Shown: piece after piece, positions 1-11,355 of the stretch
How positions within the stretch are numbered: the stretch's first letter is position 1
Layout of the letters: the number at the start of each line of letters is the position of its first letter
From: Locusta migratoria
Taxonomy: Eukaryota; Arthropoda; Insecta; Orthoptera; Acrididae
Assembly (NCBI GenBank): GCA_026315105.1
Contig: CM048745.1
Span: forward strand, 543,898,758-543,962,757
DNA: 64,000 nt
Direction: 5' to 3'
The notes under the pieces: model-generated
Told to the model about the DNA's origin: nothing
What the model saw: the letters and a program-made list of their open reading frames with translations, nothing else
The model's database searches: none
Made by a program: the position numbers and the translations under genes

Positions 1-200
1 CTCAGTTCAACCTGCTGTGGCCTTCGGCTGTAAGTCGTCTTCTGGGAACCGCTGCCCCTCCGAATAACAAAACCATCCTCGTGCTCGTCACGTCTGCCGT
101 TAGCTCTGAATGTGTGTTTTCCCCCTTACTACAGGCCTCACATAACCAAGTAACAATATTTGTCTTTCGCTACAAGTTATTAAAGGAAATCAATAACTTA
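1..200 (+). other. Unassigned sequence, possible hAT C-terminal trace
   Basis: A short stretch near 92-125 reads TSAVSSECVFS on the + strand. This resembles the conserved S-x-x-S-E-x-V-F-S motif of the hAT transposase dimerisation region. No longer reading frame supports it. It may be the last scrap of a hAT transposase that begins left of the window, or chance. Confidence 0.2.
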
Positions 201-233
201 CGAATAATATAATAAAATTACTACGTTGTCCTT

Positions 234-825
234 TTACCATCGGAAAGAAACGTGGCAGTACTGAAATCTCTCAATCCAAACTGATGTTCCCCAAGGTAGG
301 ATTGCACAAGTTTTTCCGTTCCACAGTAAATAATTCGTGTAAGTATTTTGCAACCATCTATAAACTGATTGTTCTGTAATTTTCACATTTTTCTGGACTT
401 GCTTTCTTATGAATACTATCACTACATTCTTCTTGAAGTCTGACGGTAATTCCTCTGTCTCATACATCTTGCATACAGGGTGGAACAATTTCTTCATGAC
501 TGGCTCTCCTAACGATAATAGCAGTTGACATGGAACTTCATCTATTCCAGGAGCATTGTTTATTCTGAAATCTTTTAGTGCTCTTGTCAAATTATTCTCG
601 CAGTGTAGTATCTCTTATCTCATCTTCCTCTACTTCGTCTTCCATTTCTAAAATAATGCCGTCAAGTTTATTTCCATAGTACAGTCTCTCTATATATCTC
701 ATCCACCTTTCAGCTTTCCCTTCTTTGCTTAGTACTGGTTTGCCACATGAGTTCATACTGCTGCTTTTCTTGTCTTTAAATGTCTCTTATTTTCCTGTAG
801 GCGGTATCTAGCTTGACTTCAAACA
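234..825 (-). pseudogene. RTE-like LINE fragment (RT N-terminal part)
   Basis: Read on the minus strand, the fragment encodes the linker and start of a reverse transcriptase: an APGIDEVP-type motif, LGEPVMKKLFHPVCKMYE, then LPSDFKKNVV. These match the same stretch of the better-preserved LINE at 9856-11313 (APGVDDI, LGEPAMTKLFE, VPSDFKKNV). The intact frame covers 234-590; further upstream coding (towards 825) is recognisable only with stops and frameshifts. The RT catalytic motifs are missing. The fragment ends against the mariner remnant that starts near 830. This is a dead 5'- and 3'-truncated copy. Confidence 0.8.
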
Positions 826-830
826 CTTTG

Positions 831-1559
831 TTACAGGAAATGTTCAAAATGTCCTCTGTTAGCTAGGATACATGCATCCACCCTCCGTCGCATGGAATCC
901 CTGATGCGCTGATGCAGCCCTGGAGAATGGCGTATTGTAACACAGCCGTCCACAATACGACCCCGAAGAATCTCTACATTTGGTACCGGGGTTGCGCAGA
1001 CAAGAGCTTTCCAATGCCCCCATAAATGAAAGTCAAGAGGGTAAGGTCAGGAGAGCGTGGAGGCCATGGAATTGGTCCGCCTCTATCATTCCATCGGTCA
1101 CCGAATCTGTTGTTGGGAAGCGTACGAACACGTCGACTGAAATGTGCAGGAGCTCCATCGTGCATGAACCACATGTCGTGTCGTACTTGTAAAGGCACAT
1201 GTTCTAGCAGCACAGGTAGAGTATCCCGTATGAAATCATGATAACGTTCTCCAGTGAGTGTAGGTGGAAGAACATGAGGCCCAATCAAGACATCACCATC
1301 AATTCCTGCCCAAACGTTCACAGAAAATCTGTGTTGATGAGGTGATTGCACAACTGCGTGCGGATACTAATGAAACAATTGGGTATTTTGACAATTGTAT
1401 GCACGAATTATTTCAATTTACATTTAAAGAGAAATACTAAAATGAGCTCTAACATGGAAATTGAGCGTTTCCGGACACATGTCCAAATAACATATTTTCT
1501 TTCTTTGTGTGTGAGGAATGTTCCCTGAAAGTTTGGCCGTACCTTTTTGTATCACCCTG
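831..1559 (-). mobile_element. Mariner-type DNA transposon, internally deleted
   Basis: The right end reads, on the minus strand, CAGGGTGATACAAAAAGG and is flanked by TA at 1560-1561, as expected for Tc1/mariner. Transposase coding on the minus strand (1351 to about 835) shows FSVNVWAGIDGDVLIGPHVL, WFMHDGAPAHFS (second catalytic Asp) and PRSPDL. The third catalytic Asp of the usual P-L-D-F is replaced (LLTF). Downstream, the C-terminal RIRDSMRRR-type helix is still legible in another frame. The N-terminal DNA-binding half is missing between the end and about 1350. The left inverted repeat is not present, so the copy is dead and truncated. Confidence 0.85.
974..1351 (-). pseudogene. Mariner transposase, catalytic-domain remnant
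   Basis: This 125-residue frame holds the central DDE/D domain of a Tc1/mariner transposase, which would cut and paste the element at TA sites. HDGAPAHFS gives the second acidic catalytic residue. The block GGPIPWPPRSPDL precedes the third, which has mutated. No start codon of the real protein lies here, because the helix-turn-helix domain is deleted upstream. A related N-terminal domain fragment lies at 39540-39731, from a different copy. Confidence 0.8.
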
Positions 1560-1561
1560 TA

Positions 1562-2052
1562 TAATACGTTTTAAGAGAGCAATATCCGATACGAAAGTGC
1601 AAAAGAAATGTCAGAGCTTCTAATAAGGAAGTGATAGTTGTTAAATACACTCAGGACACAGCGGCGCTGTCGCCTTGTCTGACTGCGCAGCAGGTCATGT
1701 GTAGTGGTAGCCAATGGCCAGTGGTCGATGTGGGGGCGGGATGACGTAGGAGCAGGACTCCAGATTGCAAACATTTCTCATCTAGTTACACCCACGATCT
1801 CTTTCGTGGAATCATTTCTGGAAGTGTTGCTGTTACTGGTGGGTTTGACAGTTGGGCTACTTAGTTTCAGATTCCAAACGCACTATCGACTATTTTTTTT
1901 TTAATAGACTGAGCGATATACACCACAGAACCACAGCTTGTTTCATTGTAGTTTGTGTCCTATTCGATACAACCACATGTAACCGAGTTGCTGCTCTGTT
2001 GTGTAGAAAATGAGCCTAATTATGCCGCTGTTTTATTGATACTGAATGTCAG

Positions 2053-2096
<44 letters not shown>

Positions 2097-2151
2097 GTGA
2101 GAAGGAGACCTTTCGAACTCATAACTTTATTTTGGAATGTTTCTTCATTTT

Positions 2152-2191
<40 letters not shown>

Positions 2192-2606
2192 GGGTGTACA
2201 GCAAATCGAGAAATAAATCTGGAATTATTACTTGTTTTGCAATGTTAACAGCTTTTATACAAAATATTATTAATTGCATCATAAAGAACTATTTATGAAA
2301 TGAAGCTTGCAGCTAATTAAAATTTTTATTGCAATCTTCTTTTTAAAAAGTCGAACAATTGCAAATGCATTTTACAGTTAATATAGGTATATTACGCGTT
2401 AAATATTATTGTTACAATTTTATAAGAAAATTAGGCGATATTGTATGCTGTGGAAAGCTTATAAATATTCGTTGTAAATTACAGGAACTGGTTATTCTTG
2501 GGGAAGTAGACTTTGCCTGTTGCCCTATTCTATTCACACAGATCATTACCTCCATAAGGATTCGAACCTTCATCCTAGGCAGAGGAGAGATGTCACAAAA
2601 CATTGG
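1562..2606. other. Anonymous DNA with simple repeats
   Basis: No gene is seen. The stretch contains a 40-base T run (2056-2095) and a CA tract running into a TA tract (2152-2191). The A/T run may be the poly-A relic of an antisense retroposon, but no body was recognised. Confidence 0.6.
2056..2191. repeat. T40 run and (CA)n(TA)n microsatellite
   Basis: Uninterrupted T occupies 2056-2095. An alternating CA tract followed by TA occupies 2152-2191. Confidence 0.95.
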
Positions 2607-3065
2607 TGGATAGAGCTAATAATATCTGTGAGCCATTTTATCTGGAAGATGAATTAAATCATTTGGGAACCGAATTGAAGGTAAATGGATACTCCGATAA
2701 AGAGACAGACCAAGCACTCCAACCTAGAAGAAAAGTATCGTAGGAATAGAGAAGGCGTAGAGATCCAGAGGCACAACAATAATTTCAATAGAAAAGAATA
2801 AGGGTTAAAGTTAGATAAGATATTTGTACCAATGATTGTCTGTAACCGTGAGGGATGACACTGGTCAAAGATAGCACGTGAGACGTGGTGTCGCCCACTA
2901 TGTGCTCTAAATAATCTGCATCTCCAGCGCCTAGCAGCCAGTCGTAGACTTACCACTGAAGATGTTGCCCGCAGTAGGCAACGAAACATCGGGAGAAGGA
3001 AATTTCATACGTGGACCACAGCTTCACTGCATCTTAGCCCGGACGTTTTATTTAATGAAGAAACC
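2607..3065 (+). mobile_element. Penelope-like element remnant with 3' end
   Basis: At 2607-2755 the + strand encodes RANNICEPFYLEDELNHL and NGYSDKETDQALQPRRK, which align with residues just after the RT domain of the PLE at 53969-55096 (RANKICEPAYLQEELDHL, NGYSSKEIDRALQPRR). The GIY-YIG endonuclease part is deleted. From about 2815 the sequence matches the 3' noncoding end of the same PLE, including a block that ends in the hammerhead-like motif at 2956-2986 and the GGCCGTGAAAGCCTACA terminus. This is a dead internally deleted copy of the same subfamily, in opposite orientation. Confidence 0.8.
2956..2986 (+). ncRNA. Hammerhead-like core in PLE 3' end
   Basis: CTGAAGA (2956-2962) is followed by a 6-bp hairpin (GTTGCC 2964-2969 with GGCAAC 2977-2982) and GAAA (2983-2986). 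This is the C-U-G-A-N-G-A / stem II / G-A-A-A core of hammerhead ribozymes, which are known in PLE terminal repeats. I could not pair convincing stems I and III, so activity is not claimed. Confidence 0.5.
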
Positions 3066-4999
3066 GGCCGTGAAAGCCTACATGTTACCTTGCTGAGTGA
3101 TACTCGATAGCGATAATGCAAATAAAATAAATAAAGTTATCAATCGACTCTTGTTTGTTCTGCTACTGTAAGTAGAACTTCATACAAACGCCCATCACGG
3201 TGGGGTAATCAGTATTATCAATCGGTTAAATGGTATATAATCGACGAATCACTCGAGTCTAAGAAGTCTGCAGACAGTAAGTGACGTATTGATATAGAGG
3301 AGGTATGAGCAGGTTGGAAACGCAAAATGTACGTTATGTACCCTATAGGCCAGTGTAGCAGTCGATAGTTTTAATTTCATTACAAATTCTGAACCTGTAC
3401 GTCCAGCTAAAACTTCAGCTGGTATAACTGTAATGTCTGTCAAGCATTGTTTGACATGATTTATTACATTTCACAGACTTATTTGTTTTTCATTGGGTAT
3501 TTGAACGTCCTAAAGTTATATTCGTACATTAGATCGAGGAATGAAGAAAATCAGCAGAGTTTTGATAGCAGTTAAATACCAACACCATCTGAACCTACTT
3601 CATTTAATGAATAAAAAGTGTAATTTAACCTTCGTGTATCGTCTCAAATACGTATACGAAATTATTAAGTCAACTACGACTGTACGATACCAAAAAAGAA
3701 AAGGAACTAGGAGGTTAGGCATGAAGTTGCTTGACTTACGCAGAGTGGTTTGGATTGTCGTAATTCAGTGTTTACCTGTTTATTACTATAAAGCGAAACA
3801 GATTAAGAGTTTAAAGTAAACAAGAATTTCTGTTTACCCTCTTAGAGATAATTGATATATAACGAAGACCACAGTTACAAATGTCACGTCACTGATGGAT
3901 CTGAGTACTATGAGTAGACTGAAAGCCTAGCTTTAGTTTGGCACTAAAATTGTGGTGTAACCGACTGTAGTTTACTAGCTTACAATGCATCGCGTATTTA
4001 AAATTTACAAAAGCCAAACATTCTAGACGCTTTAAACTTCAGCTTAAGGTAGCATAGTCTGCTAGTTTAAGGGGAACTTTAAAGAGGCTTTTTCGTTATA
4101 AAATCTCTTTACACTGGCCCATTTAGCTCGTTCGCAAACTTCGTAAGCTCTTTGTGTCGAACGAACAATAGTGAATGTCCTGAATAAATCACGTTTCATG
4201 CTAGGGGTATTCACTTCTACAAGCTGGGTATTCAGCTTGTTCTGATACTAGTTAAAAGGATTTGCATAAATACTTCACATGCTGTACGTGGGAGTGGAAT
4301 TAAACTTCCTCTCTTCCATCACGCTTATTTAAAGCCGCTCGCAGAGGCAAAAGCTAATTTGTGGGTAATATGCAGCGGTACGGAAGGAAAACTTGATGTT
4401 ATACTCGTATCCTTTGTCTCAGAGTAAATGGTATGTACTAATGAGAAACGTGAAAATTTACAAGGTAATTGGTCTCCGGTTCTGGTGGTTTATTTTGTTC
4501 CTCGTGAATATTAACAGAAATCTTAGTAAGAAGTGTAACATGTGCAGCTAATAAACAAATATAAGCCTCAACTTAGTTTTATGACATTCGTCACTAAAAG
4601 TCGGATGCTCTGCAGTCTACGGTGTTCATAAAATACACGTTTTTCTCCAGTATAAGTGAGATCCGACCAGTACTTAAAGTAACGTTCATTATATTCATGA
4701 GCTATAGAAAAGTTGGAGAGTCACAGTATGCAACTTGCAGACTTTTACCATACATTATCAGTGATCCTTAAAAGCACTGAACAGAGCTGTAAAACCTAAA
4801 GACGTGGTATTTACGTGATAGTACAAGTCAAATACATGGTTCAAAATTAAGTCATAGCTATGGCAACTCACACAGACGACAGTAAATGCCTATTTCGATT
4901 CAAAATTGACAAAATGCCCTCAAGTATGGATTTTTAACATTAAACCCTATTCTTACGAACCTTTGGCTTTGAGTACGTATTTGATGTTTTTGAAGTCGT
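3066..4999. other. Anonymous AT-rich DNA
   Basis: No homology is recognised. The longest open frame is 92 codons (3541-3819, +), Lys/Tyr-rich, with no family resemblance and typical of chance in AT-rich sequence. Confidence 0.6.
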
Positions 5000-5199
5000 T
5001 TTTAAAAACATTCAATTCACCAGCGAAAAACAAAGACAAAAGCAAATACACATCTATGATGTAACAATAAAGAGAGACAACATTAAGCATACGTTCACAT
5101 CGTTATAAAACTAACAGCAACAATTATAAACATACATATCTTACCTAACAAACCTCATAATAAAAATTAATTAAAAATCTGCGACACATGTCACACAGA

Positions 5200-6010
5200 C
5201 TGGACGATTTCACACCAAGCAAAGAAAACTATGGAAAGGATCAAAAAATACAACTCATAGCTGGAAACAGTAGTTACAACATCCGAAGAGTAAAAGACCT
5301 CAAAATACAAATAAAGAAAACCAATAGAAAGCACAAAGCATAAATTCAAATCTTTGTTAAGCTTATGAGACTTAACTACGGGGTCATCAGTCCCTAAACT
5401 TACAAACTACTTATGAACTACTTACAAACTAGGACGGTACAAATATCCATGCCCGAGGGGGGATTCGAACCCCCGACCGTAGTGGCCGTGCTGACCGTGA
5501 CTGGAGCGCCTCAGTCACCTCGGCCACCGCGGCCGGCCACAAAGCACATACACCAAAAAATACCACAAACAACACAGTCACACGAACCTGTAACACACAT
5601 AACCAACAAAAATAAATGGTACTCGTTAAAACATAAACACAAATCAACACACAGAGTAGAAAATATAATAAAGAAATATCGATTACAGAACAAGAAACTC
5701 TCCAGCCACATTTACGACTAGCCAAACAAGAAAAAAATTAATTGCAAGTTGCACACCAGCTTTAAATGCCAAGAATGTGTCATTATATCTTGGAATGACA
5801 GACAGAAATTTCGAAATAAGATAGAAAGAACAAATAAGAAGGAGGATGTTTGACAATAGCCTTTCCACCTTTGCCGAACACCTGCTGAGACAAGGACATG
5901 AACCATTCTACACGGGATAAGACATGAAAATCATCAGAGTGGATAACCAAAATATGAAACTACTGACACTAAATATAACTGTCAAACACATAGAGCCGTT
6001 GGAGTGAGTA
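5200..6010 (+). mobile_element. Second-type Penelope-like element, degenerate, split by SINE
   Basis: Before the SINE (5200-5340) the + strand reads FTPSKENYGKDQKIQLIAG and NIRRVKDLK, resembling the linker after the RT domain of a PLE. After the SINE (5590-6010), in shifting frames, it reads THRVENIIKK, a Cys pair FKCQEC, then YLGMTDRNFEIR and STFAEHLLRQGH. These correspond to the GIY-YIG nuclease and its C-terminal tail. Stops and frameshifts are frequent. The protein differs clearly from the PLE at 53969-55096, so this is another clade. Confidence 0.55.
5341..5537 (-). repeat. tRNA-derived SINE with 9-bp target duplication
   Basis: In antisense, the head carries a tRNA-like region with a long arm (GCGGTGGCCGAGG A-box area; GGTTCGAATCCC B-box on the minus strand) and a body ending near GACTGATGACCCCGTAG. 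The flanks repeat CACAAAGCA (5332-5340 and 5538-5546), a clear retroposition target duplication. It interrupts a PLE. Copies of the same family occur at 38798, 44502, 46064 and 46795. Confidence 0.9.
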
Positions 6011-6676
6011 AGAAAGAGATTAATGATCAGATCAACATAATCAGTAACTCGCTGGACATTCGGCCGTTAAAACAGTAAAATTAAACACATAACAACAGAT
6101 TAAGCATAACAAACTTCTAACTACTCGCTCGCGGTCTTAGGCGCACAGACACATACAATCTACAAAGATATACAATAACAGCAGTTGATAAACTAGCAGT
6201 GATAGTTGGCAATAGGAAACACTGAAAATCACACTCTTTCAAAATACTGTGGACAATTAAGATACATGTGGACAAGTGATAACAGAATTCAACCATCTTG
6301 AGCATTATATATATGAAATTCCAGGAATACACTTACTGATTAGCAACGTCCGAAAAGCGTTAAGTAATACGGAACAATAAAAATCAACCTTCCAAAAAAC
6401 TGTCACAGGAATTGTTTCTTACTTAGTAAGCCAAACTTAAAGAAACTACAATATAATTAAATAATTGTAGCTACAGACCACCGATGATGCTCACAAAAAT
6501 TAACGGAAGAAAAACCCGTATTTCATAAACATACGCCTCTCATGTCGTTGCAAATACAAAATACATTTCAACGAAATCTCTAAGCAACTGAAGAAGGAGG
6601 CACAACAGATAAAGTAAAGAAAATGGAAAGATCTAAATCTGCAAAAAAAAAAAAAAAATAATAAATAAATAAAAAA

Positions 6677-6721
<45 letters not shown>

Positions 6722-7223
6722 AAAAGTACGAGATTTAATCATAATTCAGTGAGGGCAACGTTCTATTCTCGTATATGCCCCGTTTGGGCGTGAATGTTCT
6801 TGTAAATGTGACCTAAGAATCTGTCGTTAGCTTGGAGACACAATGGTTACGACAGATGACGTTTGTGCGGTTGATGGCAATAAACTGTTCCAATGAATGT
6901 GTCAGTCGAGATCGCCAAGAGCGGCCTGCCAGCGTCAGCAGGACGCTTAACACTGAGTGATGACCACTTTGCTTTTAATGGGTCACTCCTCATGATGATT
7001 CGACCCCAAGTAGCAGGCAATGTGCGTCTAACAAGAGCATCATTGCACTTCCGTGTGATGGACAAGCAGTAACGTATCAGCGCAAAAGGACATGCAGCAC
7101 AACGTATGGTACAGGTGCATACGACAGACATATCGTGGAGTACCAGCAGCGTCGCAGTGAATAACTGCAGAATATCTGAAAAGTAACATCAAGGTTTCCT
7201 TGATGGTGGTGTGTCCTAGAGTT
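6011..7223. other. Anonymous DNA with (TAAA)n tract
   Basis: No gene is recognised. The block 6642-6723 is an A run followed by TAAA/AAAT repeats. A moderately GC-rich segment at 6830-7215 (94-codon frame on the minus strand) shows no recognisable domain. Confidence 0.6.
6642..6723. repeat. A-run and (TAAA)n microsatellite
   Basis: An A run of about 17 is followed by about 15 TAAA-type units. This is typical of a retroposon tail or simple repeat. Confidence 0.95.
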
Positions 7224-7704
7224 TTTCAACAAAGAGTTTATTCTCCAGACAGACGCTTCCAACTCCGGTTTGGCAGCGGTTCTCTTACAGGAGCATAAAG
7301 GACAGAGAGAAAGGAGACTTTTAGCTTATACCTCAAGATGTTTATCTCCTGCGGATAAGAACTACTCAACCTACAAATTGGTCGCATTAGCAGTTTTATT
7401 CGTCCTGGAGAAATTTGCTTACGGTCTTGAACACCGGGAATTCTTATTAGGGACCTACAACCAGGATCCTAGCTGGGTGTTGGCTCGCCTGCGTAATACT
7501 GGGTGTATTGCCAGGTGGGCAGTTCGCATAACCGCCTTCTGTTTTCGTGTTAGTCACGTTAGAGGTCTCGACAATGTTGTCAATGACAGTCTTATTAGGA
7601 CGTTTGAGCAACACGCAGACTGGAAGGATGTATCCACTAAAGGTAATTGGCAGCTGTCAGGTCTCACTGAAATAACAGAGTTGTTTACTGATAGCAGGTT
7701 ATAA
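7224..7704 (+). pseudogene. Gypsy RNase H domain
   Basis: The frame encodes the RNase H that degrades the RNA strand of the element's cDNA. Visible signatures are QTDASNSGLAAVLLQ (first catalytic Asp), AYTSRCLSPADKNYSTYKL, and the C-terminal VSHVRGLDNVVNDSLIRTF, which corresponds to the usual H-V-x-G-x-x-N-x-x-A-D-A-L-S-R. It stops at 7702. The integrase frame starts shortly after (7720) in the same direction. The left edge is a truncation, not a start codon. Confidence 0.85.
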
Positions 7705-7719
7705 CAACATGATGACTCC

Positions 7720-8540
7720 GTGTATGGTACTATCAGAAATCAGGTTGAGTCACGACATCCAGTGTCCGTTTATGAGCTCCGGAAGGGTATATTGTGTAAG
7801 AGAGGGTGTAAAGACGATGGTCTGAGGATCTGCTTACCAGCTAGTTTGATTCTTGCCCTGTTTAAAAATTACCATGAGTCCCTGCTGGGCACATATCTTG
7901 CTATTTATAAGACCATTCAAAAGGCCCGTAAGCGTGTAACTTGGCCCACCTTGTATCGTGATATCCGCAAGATGGTTGCGGGATGCGAGTTCTGCAAAAG
8001 GGCTAAACCTCATACGGGCGGTCACTGAGGATTCCTTCGGTGTAACTGGACACAGGCTCCGATGGAGCGTCTCTTTATCGCTTACGTTTAGGCTCCTTCC
8101 CCGTACTCAAATCACTATATTTTAGTTGTTTTGGATGTTTTACGTCGTTTTTGCTGGCTGATGCCCAGCAACGTATTACTACCACGCAAAGTATTACCCA
8201 CTTTAGTTTGGTTCTCCTAAAACTATTGTGAACGACAATGTTCCTGGGGTTGTCTCTAGGCATTTTTCCAACTTCCTTTTTAAGAGTGGATAATGTGACT
8301 ACAACCCCCTACTACCCTCAGCCTTCCTTCACTGAGCGCTTTAATCGCAATTTGAAATCAGCCTTGATCTCCTACCTTTCAGAGTTTCAGGCTAACTGGG
8401 ATCTTTTTCTTAAATGGCTCGATTTTGCTTTTAATACTGCTAATCATGAGACTCTCCTTGCTAACCCAGCCTCTCTCCTTTTTGGGTTTCCTATCAACAC
8501 CCCACTCCCGTGCTTGTTCATGACTTATTGCCTGAGGTAA
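7720..8540 (+). pseudogene. Gypsy integrase, degenerate
   Basis: Residues 1-102 (7720-8028) form the N-terminal zinc-binding domain: FKNYHES, then LLGTYLAIYKT where the second zinc-binding His of the usual motif is Tyr, then GCEFCKRAKP. After a stop, the catalytic core continues in shifted frames. ILVVLDVLRRFCWLMP carries the core Asp region, and TTPYYPQPS-TERFNRNL (8298-8355) carries the catalytic Glu, followed by WLDFAFNTANHE. At least three frame breaks make it non-functional. The 8544-8783 frame may be the C-terminal tail (VGPYEV at about 8643-8660). Confidence 0.8.
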
Positions 8541-8796
8541 CCAATGCTGAGACTATCAGCGATAATTGACGCCGAGCTCGAGAGGAATTTTAGGGGGAGG
8601 GGCCAAGACCGCAAGGACAGCGGGAAACTCATGTCACGATTTGTTGGGCCCTATGAGGTGTCCACTCCTGTCACCCTCAGATTGTGTGACGATGCGGAAG
8701 GCGATGACATGCCTTCCACATCAGCCAGGTCAAGAAGCATGAACCTAATTAAACTTTTCTTACCGCGGTTCCTTGGGCTTTGAGGGTAGGGGGAGG

Positions 8797-9855
8797 TATC
8801 TCTGGTAGGTCACGTGAGGCACACAGAAGAAGCGGCAGTCTGAAGGCGACAAGCGCCAGTGAGATGCTGGGAGAAAAGTTAACATCGACTTTGGTGGGCG
8901 TACTTAGTCGATGGTTTGTGTGGCAGCAGAAGCGTTTATGCCACGGGCTCGGTGAGCTGCCCTCAGTCTATTGAAAGTGCGAGTTCAGAGGGCTCTGCGC
9001 TGGAGTTTGATGTTGTGTCAGCCTTCTAGGTCCTTTCCTGTCTCCTCGGAGATCCGCTGCTCCAGGCATTTTGGGAATATGGTGAGCGTCGATCTGTTGG
9101 CTTTCACTGGAACCTCGCAGGATTGATTTGGGACGGTATCGCTTGTTTTGGAACTACCTCTCTCGTCCTGGCCTGTGGAACGCTTGTGTTGTCGCGTGTG
9201 TTTTCCCTTGCCTCTACCTTTTCACCTCATGCATCTGAAAAAGCACCTTAGACGCAATATATGTTTGCCCTTTGGAACACTATGAATCCTGTGTGGTTTT
9301 AGATTATGGATAATGTTACGAGTGTACTTCTGAATGCTTCTCCACAATTAGTGGACAAAATTGGCCGGTAAAATGTTGAAAAATTTTGTGTTAATTGTAT
9401 CCACCCCAGAAATGAATGGTTGTGCTAAAGCTAATGCATTTTATTATTACATTTCATACCTTGGTCGCAGAACATCTGTGTACACTTGTACTTATGTCAG
9501 CCCCTATGTGTGTTAGACTTGTTGTTGAGAGTTCATGCGGCCATTCAGTAATTACGTTGCTAGAGTTTATGTGGCCATTCTGTAATTACATTGCATACGT
9601 TGTGCTGTGAAGCCCGTTTTCCTTGTGCCAGCTTCCGTCACGCAAAGTGACGAGGGATTTTCTGTAACGCCGACCAGGCGTGTGGGATTTACTTGAACTA
9701 TTACCAGCAGGAAGCATTGTTAAGACTGTGATAACCTAGTAATACGTTAAATTGTTCTTAGCATTGTTATTATGTTTTAGAATAACCTCATAACTTTATT
9801 TCCTGTCAGTATAAATTCCCAAGTTCATATATATATAAAATTCTATGAACTTGAC
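8797..9855. other. Possible gypsy 3' LTR and flank
   Basis: The sequence follows the presumed polypurine tract and is moderately GC-rich until about 9250, then AT-rich. LTR boundaries could not be fixed, because no matching copy is present. Nothing coding is recognised. Confidence 0.35.
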
Positions 9856-11340
9856 CTAGGTCGGAACAAGGCCCCAGGAGTAGATGACATATCCTCAGAG
9901 CTACTAAAGTATCTGGGAGAGCCAGCCATGACAAAACTATTTGAACTAGTGTGTAGGATGTATGAGACAGGCGAAGTACCCTCAGACTTTAAGAAAAATG
10001 TAATAATCCCCATTCCAAAGAAATCAGGCGCAGACAGGTGTGAAAATTACAGAACCATCAGTTTGATAAATCATGGTTGCAAAATTTTAACACGAATTAT
10101 CTACAGGAGAATGGAAAAGATGGTAGAAGCTGACCTCGGGGAAGATCAGTTTGGATTCAAGAGGAACGTAGGAACCCGGGAGGCAATACTCACTTTACGT
10201 CTTATCTTAGAAGATAGATTAAGGAAAGGCAAACCTACATTTTTAGCTTTTGTAGATTTGGAGAAAGCATTTGACAGTGTTGACTGGAATACACTCTTTC
10301 AAATTCTGAAGTCAGTAGGGGTAAAACACAGGGAGAGGAGAGTTATACACAACTTGTATAAAAGCCAGACCGCAGTTATTAGACTCGAAGGGCATGGAAG
10401 GGAAGCATCAGTTGGGAAGGGATTAAGACAGGGTTGTAGACTTTCTCCGATGTTATTCAATTTGTACATCGAGCAGGCGGTGAAGGAAAGCAAGTAAAAA
10501 TTTGGAATAGGGATTAAAGTTCAGGGGGAAGAAATAAAAACATTGCGTTTTGCTGATGACATTGTAATTCTGTTAGAGAGAGCAAAGGACCTGGAAGAGC
10601 AGTTGAATGGAATGGACAGTGTGTTGAAGAGAGCGTATAAAATGAACTTTAACAAGAGCAAAACAAAAATAATGGAATGCAGTCTTAGAAAATCAGGCGA
10701 TGGTGAAGGAATTAGATTAGGTAACGAAAAAGTGAAGGTGGTAGTTGAGTTTTGTTACTTGGGTAGGAAAATAACATGCGATGGTCACAGTACAGAGGAT
10801 ATAAAATGCAGAATGGCAATGGGAAGAAAAGCATTTTTGAAAAAAAGAAATTTGCTAACATCGAATATTAATTCAAGTGTAAGGAAGTCTTTTCTGAAGG
10901 CATTTGTGTGGAGTGTTGCTTTGTACGGGAGTGAAACATGGACGATAAACAGTGCGGACAGGAAGAGAATAGAGGCTTTTGAAATGTGGTGCTACAGAAG
11001 AATGCTGAAGATTAGATGGGTAGATCGCATAACTAATGAAGAGGTACTGAACAGAATTGGTGAGAAAAGGAATTTTTGGCATACCCTAACTAAAAGAAGG
11101 GATCGCTTGGTAGGACACATTCTTAGACATCGAGGAAACGTAAATTTAGCATTGGAGGGAAGTGTGTGGGGTAAAAATCGCAGAGGGAGACCAAAATACG
11201 CGTATAGTAAGCAGATTCAAGAGAATGTGGGTTGCTGTTCTTATGAGGAGATGAAAAGGCTTGCTCAGGATAGAGTAGGGTGGAGAGCTGCATCAAACCA
11301 GTCTCCGGACTGAAGACCATAACAACAACAACAACAACAA
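9856..11340 (+). mobile_element. RTE-like LINE, 5'-truncated, nearly intact RT
   Basis: This is the best-preserved copy of the LINE family that recurs at 234, 14035, 15665, 33597 and 58790. It begins inside ORF2 just before the RT domain and ends with CTGAAGACCATAACAACAAC, an (ACA)n tail shared by the other copies. The endonuclease domain is missing. The insert is bracketed by a 16-bp sequence in inverted orientation (9813-9828 and 11340-11355) rather than by a direct target duplication. Confidence 0.9.
9859..11313 (+). pseudogene. LINE reverse transcriptase, one in-frame stop
   Basis: One frame runs from about 9859 to the stop at 11311-11313, broken only by TAA at 10495-10497. Motifs in order: NKAPGVDDIS, PSDFKKNVIIPIPKKSG, ENYRTISLINHGCK, FGFKRNVGTREA, LAFVDLEKAFDSVDW (motif A Asp), GLRQGCRLSPMLFNLYIE (motif B), RFADDIVIL (catalytic ADD), FCYLGRKI, then a C-terminal region with WTINSADRKRIEAFEMWCYRRML, LVGHILRH and GRPK. 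It makes cDNA at the target site by target-primed reverse transcription. Without the endonuclease and with the stop it is inactive, but it is relatively young compared with its neighbours. Confidence 0.9.
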
Positions 11341-11355
11341 TGAACTTGGGAATTT

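Larger units (their letters stand above)
7224..8790 (+). mobile_element. Ty3/gypsy LTR-retrotransposon pol remnant (RNase H + integrase)
   Basis: The block starts abruptly at 7224 within RNase H (ILQTDASNSGLAAVLLQ) and runs through integrase to about 8780. Reverse transcriptase, protease and gag are missing on the left. A purine-rich stretch (GAGGGTAGGGGGAGG, 8782-8796) after the last coding segment looks like a polypurine tract. The GC-rich DNA to about 9400 may be part of a 3' LTR, but no 5' LTR partner lies in the window. The copy is 5'-truncated and carries several frameshifts. Confidence 0.85.

Noticed and set aside
1..130. hAT transposase C-terminus
   Set aside because: Only about ten residues resemble the motif, so it was not called as a gene.
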